Below the pieces are notes generated by a model. That model saw nothing but the letters and a program-made list of their open reading frames with translations, was not told the origin of the DNA and ran no database searches. From NCBI RefSeq assembly GCF_900143095.1, contig NZ_FRDA01000014.1:1-64000 (forward strand): a stretch of 64,000 nucleotides of DNA. Direction: 5' to 3'. Origin of the DNA: Pseudomonas asturiensis. Its GTDB lineage: Bacteria; Pseudomonadota; Gammaproteobacteria; Pseudomonadales; Pseudomonadaceae. Positions 1 through 7,620 of this stretch are shown one piece after another (within the stretch, counting starts at the first letter, position 1; each line of letters begins with the position of its first letter). The position numbers were made by a program, and so were the translations under genes.

Positions 1-230
1 TACTCAGTCGAAGGGTTGTGCCTGGAAGTCAGTCTTCGTGAGCAAGCTCACTCCCACAGGTTGAAAACCGGTTCATCAGCCAGTGGGAGCGGACTTGTCC
101 GCGAAGGGGCCGGTGTATTCAGTAGAAGGGTAGCGTCTGGAAGGCAGTCTTCGTGGACAAACGGAACGCCGCCCGGTCCACTCCTGCCAGGCTGAAAACC
201 GGTTTCAGCCAGTGCGGACCTGGCGGCGTC
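1..230. repeat. Imperfect 115-bp tandem repeat with REP sequences
   Basis: Two copies of a unit of about 115 bp lie head to tail (about 1-115 and 116-230). The first 40 bases of each copy align with few mismatches, and the block containing GAAAACCGGTT recurs at the same offset. The first copy carries two inverted REP-type sequences (36-57 and 83-105, core GGACTTGTCCGCG). In the second copy these are replaced by diverged sequence with its own inverted arms (GTGGAC at 153-158 and GTCCAC at 176-181). No gene is evident. The repeat may begin before the window. Confidence 0.7.
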
Positions 231-255
231 TTAGATGCGGTGGGACCTCCCATCC

Positions 256-597
256 TCACCCATGAACCCTCACCCACACGGTCACCAGAAGCGTCGCGGC
301 GATTAGCCAGGCGACAGCAGCCAGCGCCAGCGAGGCTTCCAGGCGAAGCCGGTCAACCAGCAGGTAAAGCGCTGCGAGGTAGACGAAGTAGGGGATGATC
401 GACCACATGCCGAACAGGATGGTGGTCTTCAGATCATCCAGTGAGCGGCCTTTGCCGACGATGTAGTGGGCAATCAGTGCAAAGGTCGGGAACAGCGGCA
501 CCAGCCCCGCGATGTAGTAATTGCGTGTCTTGGCCAGCGCCGCAAGGATCACCACAACGGCTGCGCCCAGCAGGGCCTTGAGTACCAGATCCAACAC
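256..597 (-). CDS. glpM: GlpM family inner-membrane protein
   Basis: A 113-residue hydrophobic protein with about four membrane segments (roughly residues 1-22, 27-47, 62-82 and 88-110) and the motif KTRNYYIAGLVPLFPTFALI near residue 23, as in the Pseudomonas GlpM family. In P. aeruginosa glpM is linked to glycerol metabolism and alginate production, but its molecular role is unknown. Here it lies about 7 kb from the glp cluster. The start is either GTG at 597 or TTG at 594. AGGAG sits only 3 bases from the GTG and 6 bases from the TTG, so the TTG is equally plausible. Confidence 0.85.
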   Translation of the reverse strand: MLDLVLKALLGAAVVVILAALAKTRNYYIAGLVPLFPTFALIAHYIVGKGRSLDDLKTTILFGMWSIIPYFVYLAALYLLVDRLRLEASLALAAVAWLIAATLLVTVWVRVHG

Positions 598-640
598 AAT
601 CTCCTGTTGCTATGACGCCATTGCGCTTTGATTGAAAGGC

Positions 641-1969
641 TTAGAGCCCGTATTTTTTGACCTTGTCGAACAGCGTGGTCTTGGCCATGCCCAGCTCCTG
701 ACTGGCCTGGCTGAGGTTGCCGCCGCTGCGTTGCAAGGCTTCACTGAGCAGGTTGCGCTCGAACGCTTCCACCGCCTCGGCAAATCCCAGACTCTGATTT
801 TCGATCACCGTGCCGGTTTGTTTGAACGCAGGCAGGCCCAGGGAAAAACGCTCGGCCACGTTGCGCAGTTCCCGCACGTTGCCCGGCCAGTCATGGCTCA
901 TCAGGCTGGATATGGTCTGGCGATCCAGCGCCGGGGGCTCACGGTCGAAGCGCAGCGACGACAACTGCAGGAAGTGCTCGAACAGTTGCAGGATGTCCTC
1001 GCGTCGTTCGCGCAGTGGCGGAAGTTCGAGGGTCACCACATTCAGGCGGTAGTACAGGTCGCTGCGAAACTGATTGGTCTTGCCCAGCGCATTCAGATCG
1101 GACTTGGTGGCGGCAATGACCCGACAATCCACTGCCACGCTCTGGTTGGAGCCCAGGCGTTCCAGGGTGCGTTCCTGCAGGACGCGCAGCAGCTTGATCT
1201 GCAGATTGATCGGCATGCTTTCCACTTCATCGAGGAACAGCGTGCCGTTGTCGGCGTGTTCGATCTTGCCGATTCGGCGTTTTCCTGCACCGGTGAAGGC
1301 ATTGGCTTCATGGCCGAATATTTCGGACTCGAACAGGCTTTCCGCCAGTCCTCCGCAGTTGAGGGCCACGAACTGGCTGTTCTTGCGTCGGCTGAAGTCG
1401 TGCAGGCAACGGGCGACCAGCTCCTTTCCGGTGCCGGTTTCGCCTTCGATCAATACATTGGCCGAGGTGTCGGCGACATTGGCGATCAGGGCGCGCAGGT
1501 TTTGCATGGCCGGTGAGCGACCGATGATCTTGCCTTCCAGCGAATTACGCTCGGCCAGTTGCCTGCGCAACGACCAGACTTCCCGCGCCAGTCCACGCTG
1601 TTCAAGCGCACGACGTGTGACGTCGACCAGACGCTCGGGTGAAAAAGGTTTCTCCATGAAGTCATAGGCACCGTCGCGCATGGCGCTGACGGCCATCGAA
1701 ATATCGCCATGCCCGGTGATCAGCACCACGGGCAACGTGCTGTCGCGCGCCTTGAGCCGGCTCAGCAGCTCTAGCCCGTCGATGCCCGGCAGACGAATAT
1801 CGCTGATGACGATGCCCGCAAAGTTGTCGCCGATGCGCAGCAAGGCTTCTTCGGCGCTCGGCACACCTTCGCTGGCGATGTCTTCCAGCGCCAGTGCCTG
1901 TTGGCAGCCCAGCAGCACATGCGGATCGTCTTCAACGATCAGCACGGTCAGGTCACTGTTGATGTTCAT
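641..1969 (-). CDS. aauR: Sigma-54-dependent response regulator AauR (DctD family)
   Basis: A 442-residue NtrC/DctD-type activator. The receiver domain (about 5-120) has acidic pocket D14/D15, phosphoacceptor D57 and K107. The AAA+ domain (about 145-380) has Walker A GETGTGKE at 176-183 and Walker B near 243-249. A Fis-type helix-turn-helix fills residues 400-442. The sigma-54 contact loop reads NAFTGA (223-228) instead of GAFTGA. The start MNINSD was chosen because the receiver domain begins there; 36 further upstream residues are low-complexity. It follows aauS and probably activates aatJQMP in response to glutamate/aspartate, as AauR does in P. putida. A DctD-like role in C4-dicarboxylate control is the alternative, but the adjacent transporter argues for AauR. 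Confidence 0.88.
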   Translation of the reverse strand: MNINSDLTVLIVEDDPHVLLGCQQALALEDIASEGVPSAEEALLRIGDNFAGIVISDIRLPGIDGLELLSRLKARDSTLPVVLITGHGDISMAVSAMRDGAYDFMEKPFSPERLVDVTRRALEQRGLAREVWSLRRQLAERNSLEGKIIGRSPAMQNLRALIANVADTSANVLIEGETGTGKELVARCLHDFSRRKNSQFVALNCGGLAESLFESEIFGHEANAFTGAGKRRIGKIEHADNGTLFLDEVESMPINLQIKLLRVLQERTLERLGSNQSVAVDCRVIAATKSDLNALGKTNQFRSDLYYRLNVVTLELPPLRERREDILQLFEHFLQLSSLRFDREPPALDRQTISSLMSHDWPGNVRELRNVAERFSLGLPAFKQTGTVIENQSLGFAEAVEAFERNLLSEALQRSGGNLSQASQELGMAKTTLFDKVKKYGL

Positions 1970-1979
1970 GGGTGTTGTC

Positions 1980-3899
1980 TCATGTCGGCTCGCCCGGGCG
2001 AGGTTCGGTTGGAGCGCCTTCGATGAACGGCAGGCACAGGACAAAAGTGGTGCCGCCGTCGGCGGGGTGCTCTGCACTCAGGCTGCCTCCCGCCGCGGCG
2101 GCCAGGCTTGCCGACAGCGTCAGGCCCAGCCCGAGGCCTTGTTCGCCCGGTTTGGTCGTAAAAAAGGGTTCGAACAGATGCTTGCGGGCCTGGCTGTCGA
2201 TGCCATGGCCGTTATCGCGCACCAGCAGGCGGTAGCGCCCGTCGACGATGGCGCCCTCAAGCCAGAGTTCGGGGTGTGGCTGCGCATGCATGGCATCGAG
2301 TGCGTTGCCGATCAGATTAACGAGAATCTGCTCCAGTCGGGTTTGATCGATGGCCAGTGTGGCGTCGGCAAACGCCTGATGCAGCGTCAGCGCGGATTGC
2401 TCCAGGCGCACCGCGAGCAGCTGAAGCGCAGCGTCCGTGGCCTTGCTCAGTCTGGCCTGCCCCTTGTCGTCGCCACGTCGTGCGAAGGCGCGCAGGCTGG
2501 CCGTGATACGTCCCATGCGGTCTACCAGGTCATTGATGGTGCGCAGGTTGGCGCTTGCCGTCTCCAGCGCGCCCCGTTCCAGAAAGCGCACGGTATTGCC
2601 GGACAGTGTGCGAAGAGCGGCCAATGGCTGATTGAGTTCATGGGCAATGCTGGTGGACATCTGCCCGATAGCGGCAAGTTTGCCGGCCTGAACCAGTTCA
2701 TCCTGGGCTTTGCGCAGTGTGTCTTCGGCCTGTCTTCGTTCGCGGATCTGCGCCTTGAGCCGTTCGTTACTGGCGCGCAGGTGTTCGGTACGTTCGGCAA
2801 TCTTGCGTTCCAGCTCATTGTTGGCGGCCTGCAGGGCTTCACGTGCGGCCAGTCGGGTGGCAATCACTTTACGGCGCTCGTTCCAGGCGATCAGCAGAAA
2901 CGCCACCAATGCGCAGGCTACGGCCACCAGCATGCCCTGGCTCGCGGCTTCACGGCGCAGGTCTTCAAGGGGGGTGAGCAGGGTCAGGTGCCAGGGGCTG
3001 TCGCTCAACGGGCGCGTCTGCGCCAGGTAGCTGACCTGGGTATGTTCGCGGTCCACGCTGACATTGGCCGGAAAGGTGAGTTTCTCGACGCCTTCGGAGA
3101 GGGACTCACGCTCCAGCGGGACCAACTCGTTGAGTGGCCACCAGTAATATTGCAGGCTGCGCGCCAGACGTTCCTTGATGTCCGGCGTCAGCGGGCGCAC
3201 CGATTTCAGGCGGCGCGCCGGGTCGCTGGACAGAATGATGATGCCGTTCTCGTCGCTGACAAAGGCTTCCAGTCGCGCCCGCTGCCAGCGCTCCTCGAGG
3301 GCCTCCAGACGAACCTTGATCACGGCGACGCCGATGATCCGGCCTTTCTCTTCAAGACCGTGTGCCAGGTAATAGCCCGACTCGCCGGTGGTGGTGCCAA
3401 TCCCGTAGAACCGTCCGGGCAGACCGCGCACGGCATCCTGAAAATAGGCACGGAAGGAAAGGTCTTCACCTTGATAACTGTCACTGTCGCGCCAGTTGCT
3501 GGTCGCCAGAACGCGGCCGGTCGTGTCCAGAACATAGATGGCCCGGCTGCGGCTGCGGCGGTTCAGGCCTTCCAGGTACCGGTTGACCTGCTGCTGCAGC
3601 TCGGGGCCTGGATCGTTGAGCAACTGCGAAACGCTGGATTCCAGTTCCAGAACGCTGGGCAGGTAGGTGTATTTGCTGATCTCGCTTTCGACTGTGCGCG
3701 CGTGCAGCTCCAGTTGACGTTCGCCGCTTTCGCTCAGGTTCTTGATGCCCTTGTTTTCGCTGACCAGATACGTCACGTAGCCGAGCCCGATCATCAGGAG
3801 GAAGATCAGCGGAGGCAGGAACAGTTGGCGAATCAGACGGGGTTTCACGGCGAGTGATGGCGGGGCTGCGCGATAGAGAGTGGGGTCGCATTTCATCAC
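1980..3899 (-). CDS. aauS: Sensor histidine kinase AauS (DctB family)
   Basis: A 639-residue membrane kinase. Transmembrane helix 1 (about 25-45) and helix 2 (about 322-342) bracket a periplasmic Cache-type sensor domain. A coiled coil follows at about 350-410, then a HisKA domain with the phosphorylated His in SIAHELNQPLAAL, and a HATPase domain with NLIGNALDAM (N box), DNGHGI (G1) and GLGLGL (G2). The family senses acidic amino acids or dicarboxylates. It ends 10 bases before aauR starts, so the two are co-transcribed. It follows aatP, separated from it by a strong hairpin. A second Met codon directly after the first makes the start ambiguous by one residue. Confidence 0.88.
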   Translation of the reverse strand: MMKCDPTLYRAAPPSLAVKPRLIRQLFLPPLIFLLMIGLGYVTYLVSENKGIKNLSESGERQLELHARTVESEISKYTYLPSVLELESSVSQLLNDPGPELQQQVNRYLEGLNRRSRSRAIYVLDTTGRVLATSNWRDSDSYQGEDLSFRAYFQDAVRGLPGRFYGIGTTTGESGYYLAHGLEEKGRIIGVAVIKVRLEALEERWQRARLEAFVSDENGIIILSSDPARRLKSVRPLTPDIKERLARSLQYYWWPLNELVPLERESLSEGVEKLTFPANVSVDREHTQVSYLAQTRPLSDSPWHLTLLTPLEDLRREAASQGMLVAVACALVAFLLIAWNERRKVIATRLAAREALQAANNELERKIAERTEHLRASNERLKAQIRERRQAEDTLRKAQDELVQAGKLAAIGQMSTSIAHELNQPLAALRTLSGNTVRFLERGALETASANLRTINDLVDRMGRITASLRAFARRGDDKGQARLSKATDAALQLLAVRLEQSALTLHQAFADATLAIDQTRLEQILVNLIGNALDAMHAQPHPELWLEGAIVDGRYRLLVRDNGHGIDSQARKHLFEPFFTTKPGEQGLGLGLTLSASLAAAAGGSLSAEHPADGGTTFVLCLPFIEGAPTEPRPGEPT

Positions 3900-3916
3900 A
3901 GTCGTCCTGAACCGAA

Positions 3917-3943
3917 CAGCTACCCGTGCTGCACGGGTAGCTG
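3917..3943 (-). terminator. Hairpin between aatP and aauS
   Basis: CAGCTACCCGTGC is followed after one base by its reverse complement, giving a near-perfect 13-bp stem in the gap between the aatP stop and the aauS start. On the minus strand only TTC follows it, so there is no real U-tract. It may act as a regulator of read-through or as a messenger-protecting hairpin rather than a full terminator. In minus-strand order it actually lies downstream of aauS's start region, between the divergent functions of the kinase and transporter genes. Confidence 0.45.
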
Positions 3944-3955
3944 GCGATGTAGTGC

Positions 3956-4690
3956 TTAGTGCTGGAGGATCTTGGCGAGAAATTGCTGAGCGCGTTCGGA
4001 GCGGGCGGTCACGTCGCCGAAGAACTCCTCCTTGGCGCAGTCTTCAACGATCTGTCCCTTGTCCATGAAGATCACGCGATTGGCGACCTTTCGAGCGAAG
4101 CCCATTTCGTGGGTCACGCACATCATGGTCATGCCTTCGTGGGCCAGTTGCACCATGACATCGAGCACTTCGTTGACCATCTCCGGGTCCAGCGCCGAGG
4201 TCGGCTCGTCGAACAGCATGACCACCGGGTCCATTGCCAGTGCGCGGGCAATGGCTACGCGCTGCTGCTGACCACCGGAAAGCTGGCCGGGGTGCTTGTG
4301 GGCATGTTCGGACAGGCCCACACGATCCAGCAGTTTCAGGCCTTTCTCGGTGGCTTCAGCCTTGCTGCGGCCCAGTACCTTGATCTGCGCGATGGTCAGG
4401 TTTTCGACGATGGTCAGGTGCGGGAACAGCTCGAAATGCTGGAACACCATGCCCACGCGTGAGCGCAGTTTCGGCAGGTTGGTCTTGGAGTCGGAAATCG
4501 AGGTGCCATCGACCACGATATCGCCCTTCTGGAACGGCTCAAGGGCGTTCACGCATTTGATCAGGGTCGATTTGCCGGAACCGGACGGACCGCACACCAC
4601 GACCACTTCGCCCTTGCTGACCTCAGTGCTGCAATCGGTCAGTACCTGGAAGTCCCCATACCACTTGTTGACGTTCTTGATGGAAATCAT
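3956..4690 (-). CDS. aatP: Glutamate/aspartate ABC transporter ATPase AatP
   Basis: A 244-residue polar amino acid ABC ATPase (GlnQ/GltL type) that energises uptake through AatQM. Walker A GPSGSGKST lies near residues 34-42, followed by the Q-loop VFQHFELFPH, the signature LSGGQQQR and Walker B VMLFDEPTSALDP. It overlaps the aatM stop by 4 bases (ATGA), indicating translational coupling. It is the last gene of the transporter operon. Confidence 0.9.
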   Translation of the reverse strand: MISIKNVNKWYGDFQVLTDCSTEVSKGEVVVVCGPSGSGKSTLIKCVNALEPFQKGDIVVDGTSISDSKTNLPKLRSRVGMVFQHFELFPHLTIVENLTIAQIKVLGRSKAEATEKGLKLLDRVGLSEHAHKHPGQLSGGQQQRVAIARALAMDPVVMLFDEPTSALDPEMVNEVLDVMVQLAHEGMTMMCVTHEMGFARKVANRVIFMDKGQIVEDCAKEEFFGDVTARSERAQQFLAKILQH

Positions 4691-5352
4691 ACGGCGAACC
4701 TTTTTTGCAAACGCTTCACCAGCAATGAGGCTGCGAAGCTGATCGTGAAATACACCAGACCGGCGATGACCAGGAACTCGTTGGCGCGACCAATGATGTC
4801 GCCGCTGGCGCGCGAGGCATTGAGGAAGTCAACCAGGCCGACGGTGTAAACCAGAGAGGTGTCCTGAAACAGAATGATGCTCTGTTGCAGCAGCAGGGGC
4901 GTCATCTTGCGAAAGGCCTGAGGCAGGATGATCAAACGCATCATCTGCCCATAGTTCATGCCCAGCGCCTGGGCTGCGCCCATCTGCCCCTTTGAAATCG
5001 ACTGCACGCCGGCACGTACGATCTCGCAGAAGTAGGCTGCCTCGAACATCATGAAGGCCACGACGCAGGAGGTGAACGCACCGATCGGGGTGTCTTCCCC
5101 GGTAATCCAGCGCAGCACGAAGGGCACTGCCAGGTAGAACCAGGTGATCACCAGCAGCAGCGGGATCGAGCGAAAGTAGTTGACGTAGGCGCCCGCCAAA
5201 TTGGCCAGCAGCTTGTTCGAGGACAGTCGCATCAACGCCAGAAGGGTGCCGAGCACCAGACCGCCGACGACACCCATCGCCATCAGCTTGAGGGTCATGA
5301 CCATGCCGTTCCACAGACCCGGAAGGGCCGGAACAATGCCAGTGAAGTCCAT
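4687..5352 (-). CDS. aatM: Glutamate/aspartate ABC transporter permease AatM
   Basis: A 221-residue inner-membrane permease of the HisM/GltK family with about five membrane helices and the EAA-type loop (EIVRAGVQSISKGQMGAAQA) that docks the ATPase. Its start overlaps the last base of aatQ, and its stop overlaps aatP by 4 bases. With AatQ it forms the heterodimeric channel for acidic amino acids delivered by AatJ. Confidence 0.88.
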   Translation of the reverse strand: MDFTGIVPALPGLWNGMVMTLKLMAMGVVGGLVLGTLLALMRLSSNKLLANLAGAYVNYFRSIPLLLVITWFYLAVPFVLRWITGEDTPIGAFTSCVVAFMMFEAAYFCEIVRAGVQSISKGQMGAAQALGMNYGQMMRLIILPQAFRKMTPLLLQQSIILFQDTSLVYTVGLVDFLNASRASGDIIGRANEFLVIAGLVYFTISFAASLLVKRLQKRFAV

Positions 5353-6098
5353 TATTTACCTCCCACGGAAATCAGGCCGGGCACGGCGACTTTCTTCTCG
5401 ATCACGCGCATCAGCAACATCAGGCTCATGTTCAGCGTGAAGTAGATGAGGGTGGCCAGGGTGAAGGCTTCGAACAGGTTCGCGGAAAACTCGGCGGTCT
5501 GCTTGGTCTGTGCAAGCAACTCCATCAGGCCGATCAGCGAGGCGACCGAGGAGTTCTTGAACACGTTCAGGAATTCGGAGGTAAGCGGCGGAATGATGAT
5601 GCGATAGGCTTGCGGCAGCAGCACGTTCCAGTAAATCTGCGGCAGCTTGAACCCCATGGCGCGTGCGGCCGATTCCTGGCCTTTTGGAAGCGCCTGGATG
5701 CCGGTACGCACTTGCTCGCAGACGCGGGCAGCGGTGAACAGTCCCAGGCAGACCACGACGCTCAGAAACGCCGAGGTCGTCGGGTTGAGATCTTGCTTGT
5801 ACCACTCCTGCAGGTTTTCAGGCAGCAGGTCCGGCACCAGAAAGTACCAGATGAACAGCTGCACCAGCAGTGGCACATTACGAAAGATTTCCACATAAAT
5901 CGTGGCAATGCCCGATACCAGACGGCTTGGCACGGTGCGCATGACACCCAGCACCGAGCCCAGTATCAAGGCGATGATCCAGGCGACGACTGCAATGGCG
6001 ATGGTCCAGCCCAGACCGGATATGAACCAGTCCAGATAGGTTTCGCTGCCGACGCCGGTGGACTTGAAGAACACGCCCCAGTCCCAGTTGTAATTCAT
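5352..6098 (-). CDS. aatQ: Glutamate/aspartate ABC transporter permease AatQ
   Basis: A 248-residue HisQ/GltJ-family permease with an N-terminal stretch (about 1-25) before the first membrane helix, and an EAA loop reading VRTGIQALPKGQESAARAMG. It is the partner of AatM. It starts about 110 bases after the aatJ stop, a gap containing two hairpins that probably reduce its expression relative to the binding protein. Confidence 0.88.
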   Translation of the reverse strand: MNYNWDWGVFFKSTGVGSETYLDWFISGLGWTIAIAVVAWIIALILGSVLGVMRTVPSRLVSGIATIYVEIFRNVPLLVQLFIWYFLVPDLLPENLQEWYKQDLNPTTSAFLSVVVCLGLFTAARVCEQVRTGIQALPKGQESAARAMGFKLPQIYWNVLLPQAYRIIIPPLTSEFLNVFKNSSVASLIGLMELLAQTKQTAEFSANLFEAFTLATLIYFTLNMSLMLLMRVIEKKVAVPGLISVGGK

Positions 6099-6150
6099 CA
6101 GGGTCTCCCCCTCTTGTTCTATTGCTGTCGAGATGCACGCAGTGTCGGGT

Positions 6151-6178
6151 CCCGAGCGGATGATTCAGTCCGCTCGGG
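6151..6178 (-). terminator. Hairpin 1 between aatJ and aatQ
   Basis: A perfect 10-bp stem, CCCGAGCGGA paired with TCCGCTCGGG, with an 8-base loop. It lies downstream of aatJ and has no U-tract. Such hairpins usually protect the 3' end of binding-protein messages and let them outnumber permease messages. Confidence 0.5.
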
Positions 6179-6184
6179 GAGCAA

Positions 6185-6207
6185 TCGGTTCAGCGAGGCT
6201 GAACCGA
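6185..6207 (-). terminator. Hairpin 2 just after the aatJ stop
   Basis: TCGGTTCAGC and its reverse complement GCTGAACCGA are separated by GAG, immediately after the aatJ stop. This is a second stable stem next to hairpin 1, with the same presumed role in partial termination or message stabilisation. Confidence 0.5.
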
Positions 6208-6211
6208 AGCA

Positions 6212-7144
6212 TCAGGCTTTCTTTTCTTCAACTGCTTTAGCAGTCTCTGCCGCCTGGTCTGTCGGGTTTTTGATCAGCTCCTGGATTTTCTCGCTCATCG
6301 GGAAATTAAGGTTCAAACCTTTTGGCGGAATCGCAGACTTGAACCACTTTTCGTAGATGGTGTTGATGTCGCCCGACTTGTAGGTAGCAACGATGGCGTC
6401 GTCCACGGCTTTCTTGAACGGTGCATCGCCTTTTCGAACCATGCAGCCATAGATTTCATAGGATTGCGCGGTGCCGGTTACGGCCCAGTCATCCGGCTTC
6501 TTGGCCTTGGCCATTTCGCCTGCCAGCAGCGCGTCGTCCATCATGAAGGCGACAGCACGGCCCGATTCCAGCATCTGGAAGGACTCGCCATGGTCTTTGG
6601 CGGAGATGACGTTCATGCCCATCTGCTTGTCGGCGTTCATCGCCTTGAGGATGCGCTCGGACGTGGTGCCAGCGGTGGTCACGACGTTCTTGCCCTTCAG
6701 GTCGTCGAAGTCCTTGTAGCTGGAATCTTTCTTGGACAGCAGACGGGTGCCGACTTCGAAGATGCCGACCGAGAAATCGACCTGCTGCTGGCGCTCTACG
6801 TTGTTGGTGGTGGAACCGCATTCCACATCAACGGTGCCGTTCTGAACCAGCGGGATACGGGTCTGGGACGTGACCAGGTTGTACTTGACCTTCAGGTCAG
6901 GCATGTCCAGTTCTTTCTTGATGCCTTCAACGATCTTCAGCTGGATGTCGTGGGAATAACCCATCGGCACGCCTGAGGCGTCAGCAATGTAGGAGAACGG
7001 AATAGAGGCGTCGCGGTGGCCGAGGGTGATGGTGCCGGACTCTTTGATCTTCTTCAGGGTGCCGGTCAATTCAGCCGCGAACACTGGAGTGCTAATCAGA
7101 GCGGCAGCGATTGCTGCGCCCAACAGATGGGGAACGATGCGCAT
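6212..7144 (-). CDS. aatJ: Periplasmic glutamate/aspartate-binding protein AatJ
   Basis: A 310-residue solute-binding protein (SBP_bac_3 family, GltI-like). The signal peptide is about 22 residues (MRIVPHLLGAAIAAALISTP then VFAA). The mature part has the family pattern TITLGHRDASIPFSYI. It hands acidic amino acids to AatQM. The start was set at the second ATG (7144), because GAGGA lies 8 bases before it and the signal peptide then begins normally; a first in-frame ATG lies 7 codons upstream. It is the first gene of aatJQMP. A sigma-54 promoter and an AauR-type dyad lie upstream. Confidence 0.9.
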   Translation of the reverse strand: MRIVPHLLGAAIAAALISTPVFAAELTGTLKKIKESGTITLGHRDASIPFSYIADASGVPMGYSHDIQLKIVEGIKKELDMPDLKVKYNLVTSQTRIPLVQNGTVDVECGSTTNNVERQQQVDFSVGIFEVGTRLLSKKDSSYKDFDDLKGKNVVTTAGTTSERILKAMNADKQMGMNVISAKDHGESFQMLESGRAVAFMMDDALLAGEMAKAKKPDDWAVTGTAQSYEIYGCMVRKGDAPFKKAVDDAIVATYKSGDINTIYEKWFKSAIPPKGLNLNFPMSEKIQELIKNPTDQAAETAKAVEEKKA

Positions 7145-7270
7145 CGATGAATCCTCGATTTTCATTTTTTATTGATAGGACGCCCTGAGGTCGCCCATTT
7201 CTTAACGATTGCCTCAACGGCGTCCTGGTCAGACACACGCGATTGTCGAAGCTGCCGATGCAAAAGGTAG

Positions 7271-7287
7271 AGCATGAGTCGTGCCAA
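7271..7287 (-). promoter_or_regulatory. Sigma-54 (-24/-12) promoter of aatJ
   Basis: On the minus strand the sequence reads TTGGCACGACTCATGCT. This matches the RpoN pattern TGGCACG-N4-[T]TGC with conserved GG and GC doublets at -24 and -12. It lies about 127 bases upstream of the aatJ start, and the adjacent regulator AauR is a sigma-54 activator, which fits. Confidence 0.75.
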
Positions 7288-7394
7288 GCTATTTGGATCG
7301 GCTCATGTCTTTGAAAATAAAGAATTTTTACCGGGTAGGGCGGTGCCGGGATGCCATTCGACGTCCGGGAAGCCGAACTTGAGGCTGACGGCTG

Positions 7395-7408
7395 TTCGGA
7401 AAACCGAA
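7395..7408. promoter_or_regulatory. AauR-type upstream activating site
   Basis: The dyad TTCGG-AAAA-CCGAA matches TTCGG-N4-CCGAA, the motif I recall being described for AauR in P. putida. It lies about 120 bp upstream of the -12 element of the sigma-54 promoter, a normal distance for an NtrC-type activator site. Confidence 0.7.
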
Positions 7409-7620
7409 TGATCGGGGGCTAAGGGGGGAAATGAAGTGTTACTACGGGAAAGATGTCATTTGCAGCGACAAAGGCACTGTTAGGGTCAGCTACGCGATAG
7501 GTCGCCGCAGAAAACGGAGAATGGGAAGTGGCCTGCCTGACAACCACGTCGGCAACCCGCTTCCCATAAAAACCTTTCTTCAGCCAGTGATGTGTTACGT
7601 AAACAGGGCGTTGTGCCTGC

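Larger units (their letters stand above)
7145..7620. other. Intergenic region between aatJ and glpD (regulatory)
   Basis: 476 bp without a credible gene. It holds the aatJ promoter elements listed separately (sigma-54 at 7271-7287, dyad at 7395-7408). The stretch from 7430 to 7620, next to the glpD stop, shows nothing recognisable. Short reading frames here are chance frames without ribosome binding sites. Confidence 0.6.

Noticed and set aside
1680..3857. A 725-codon open frame on the plus strand opposite aauS
   Set aside because: It is a shadow of the GC-rich kinase gene on the other strand; the kinase has full domain structure and this frame has none.
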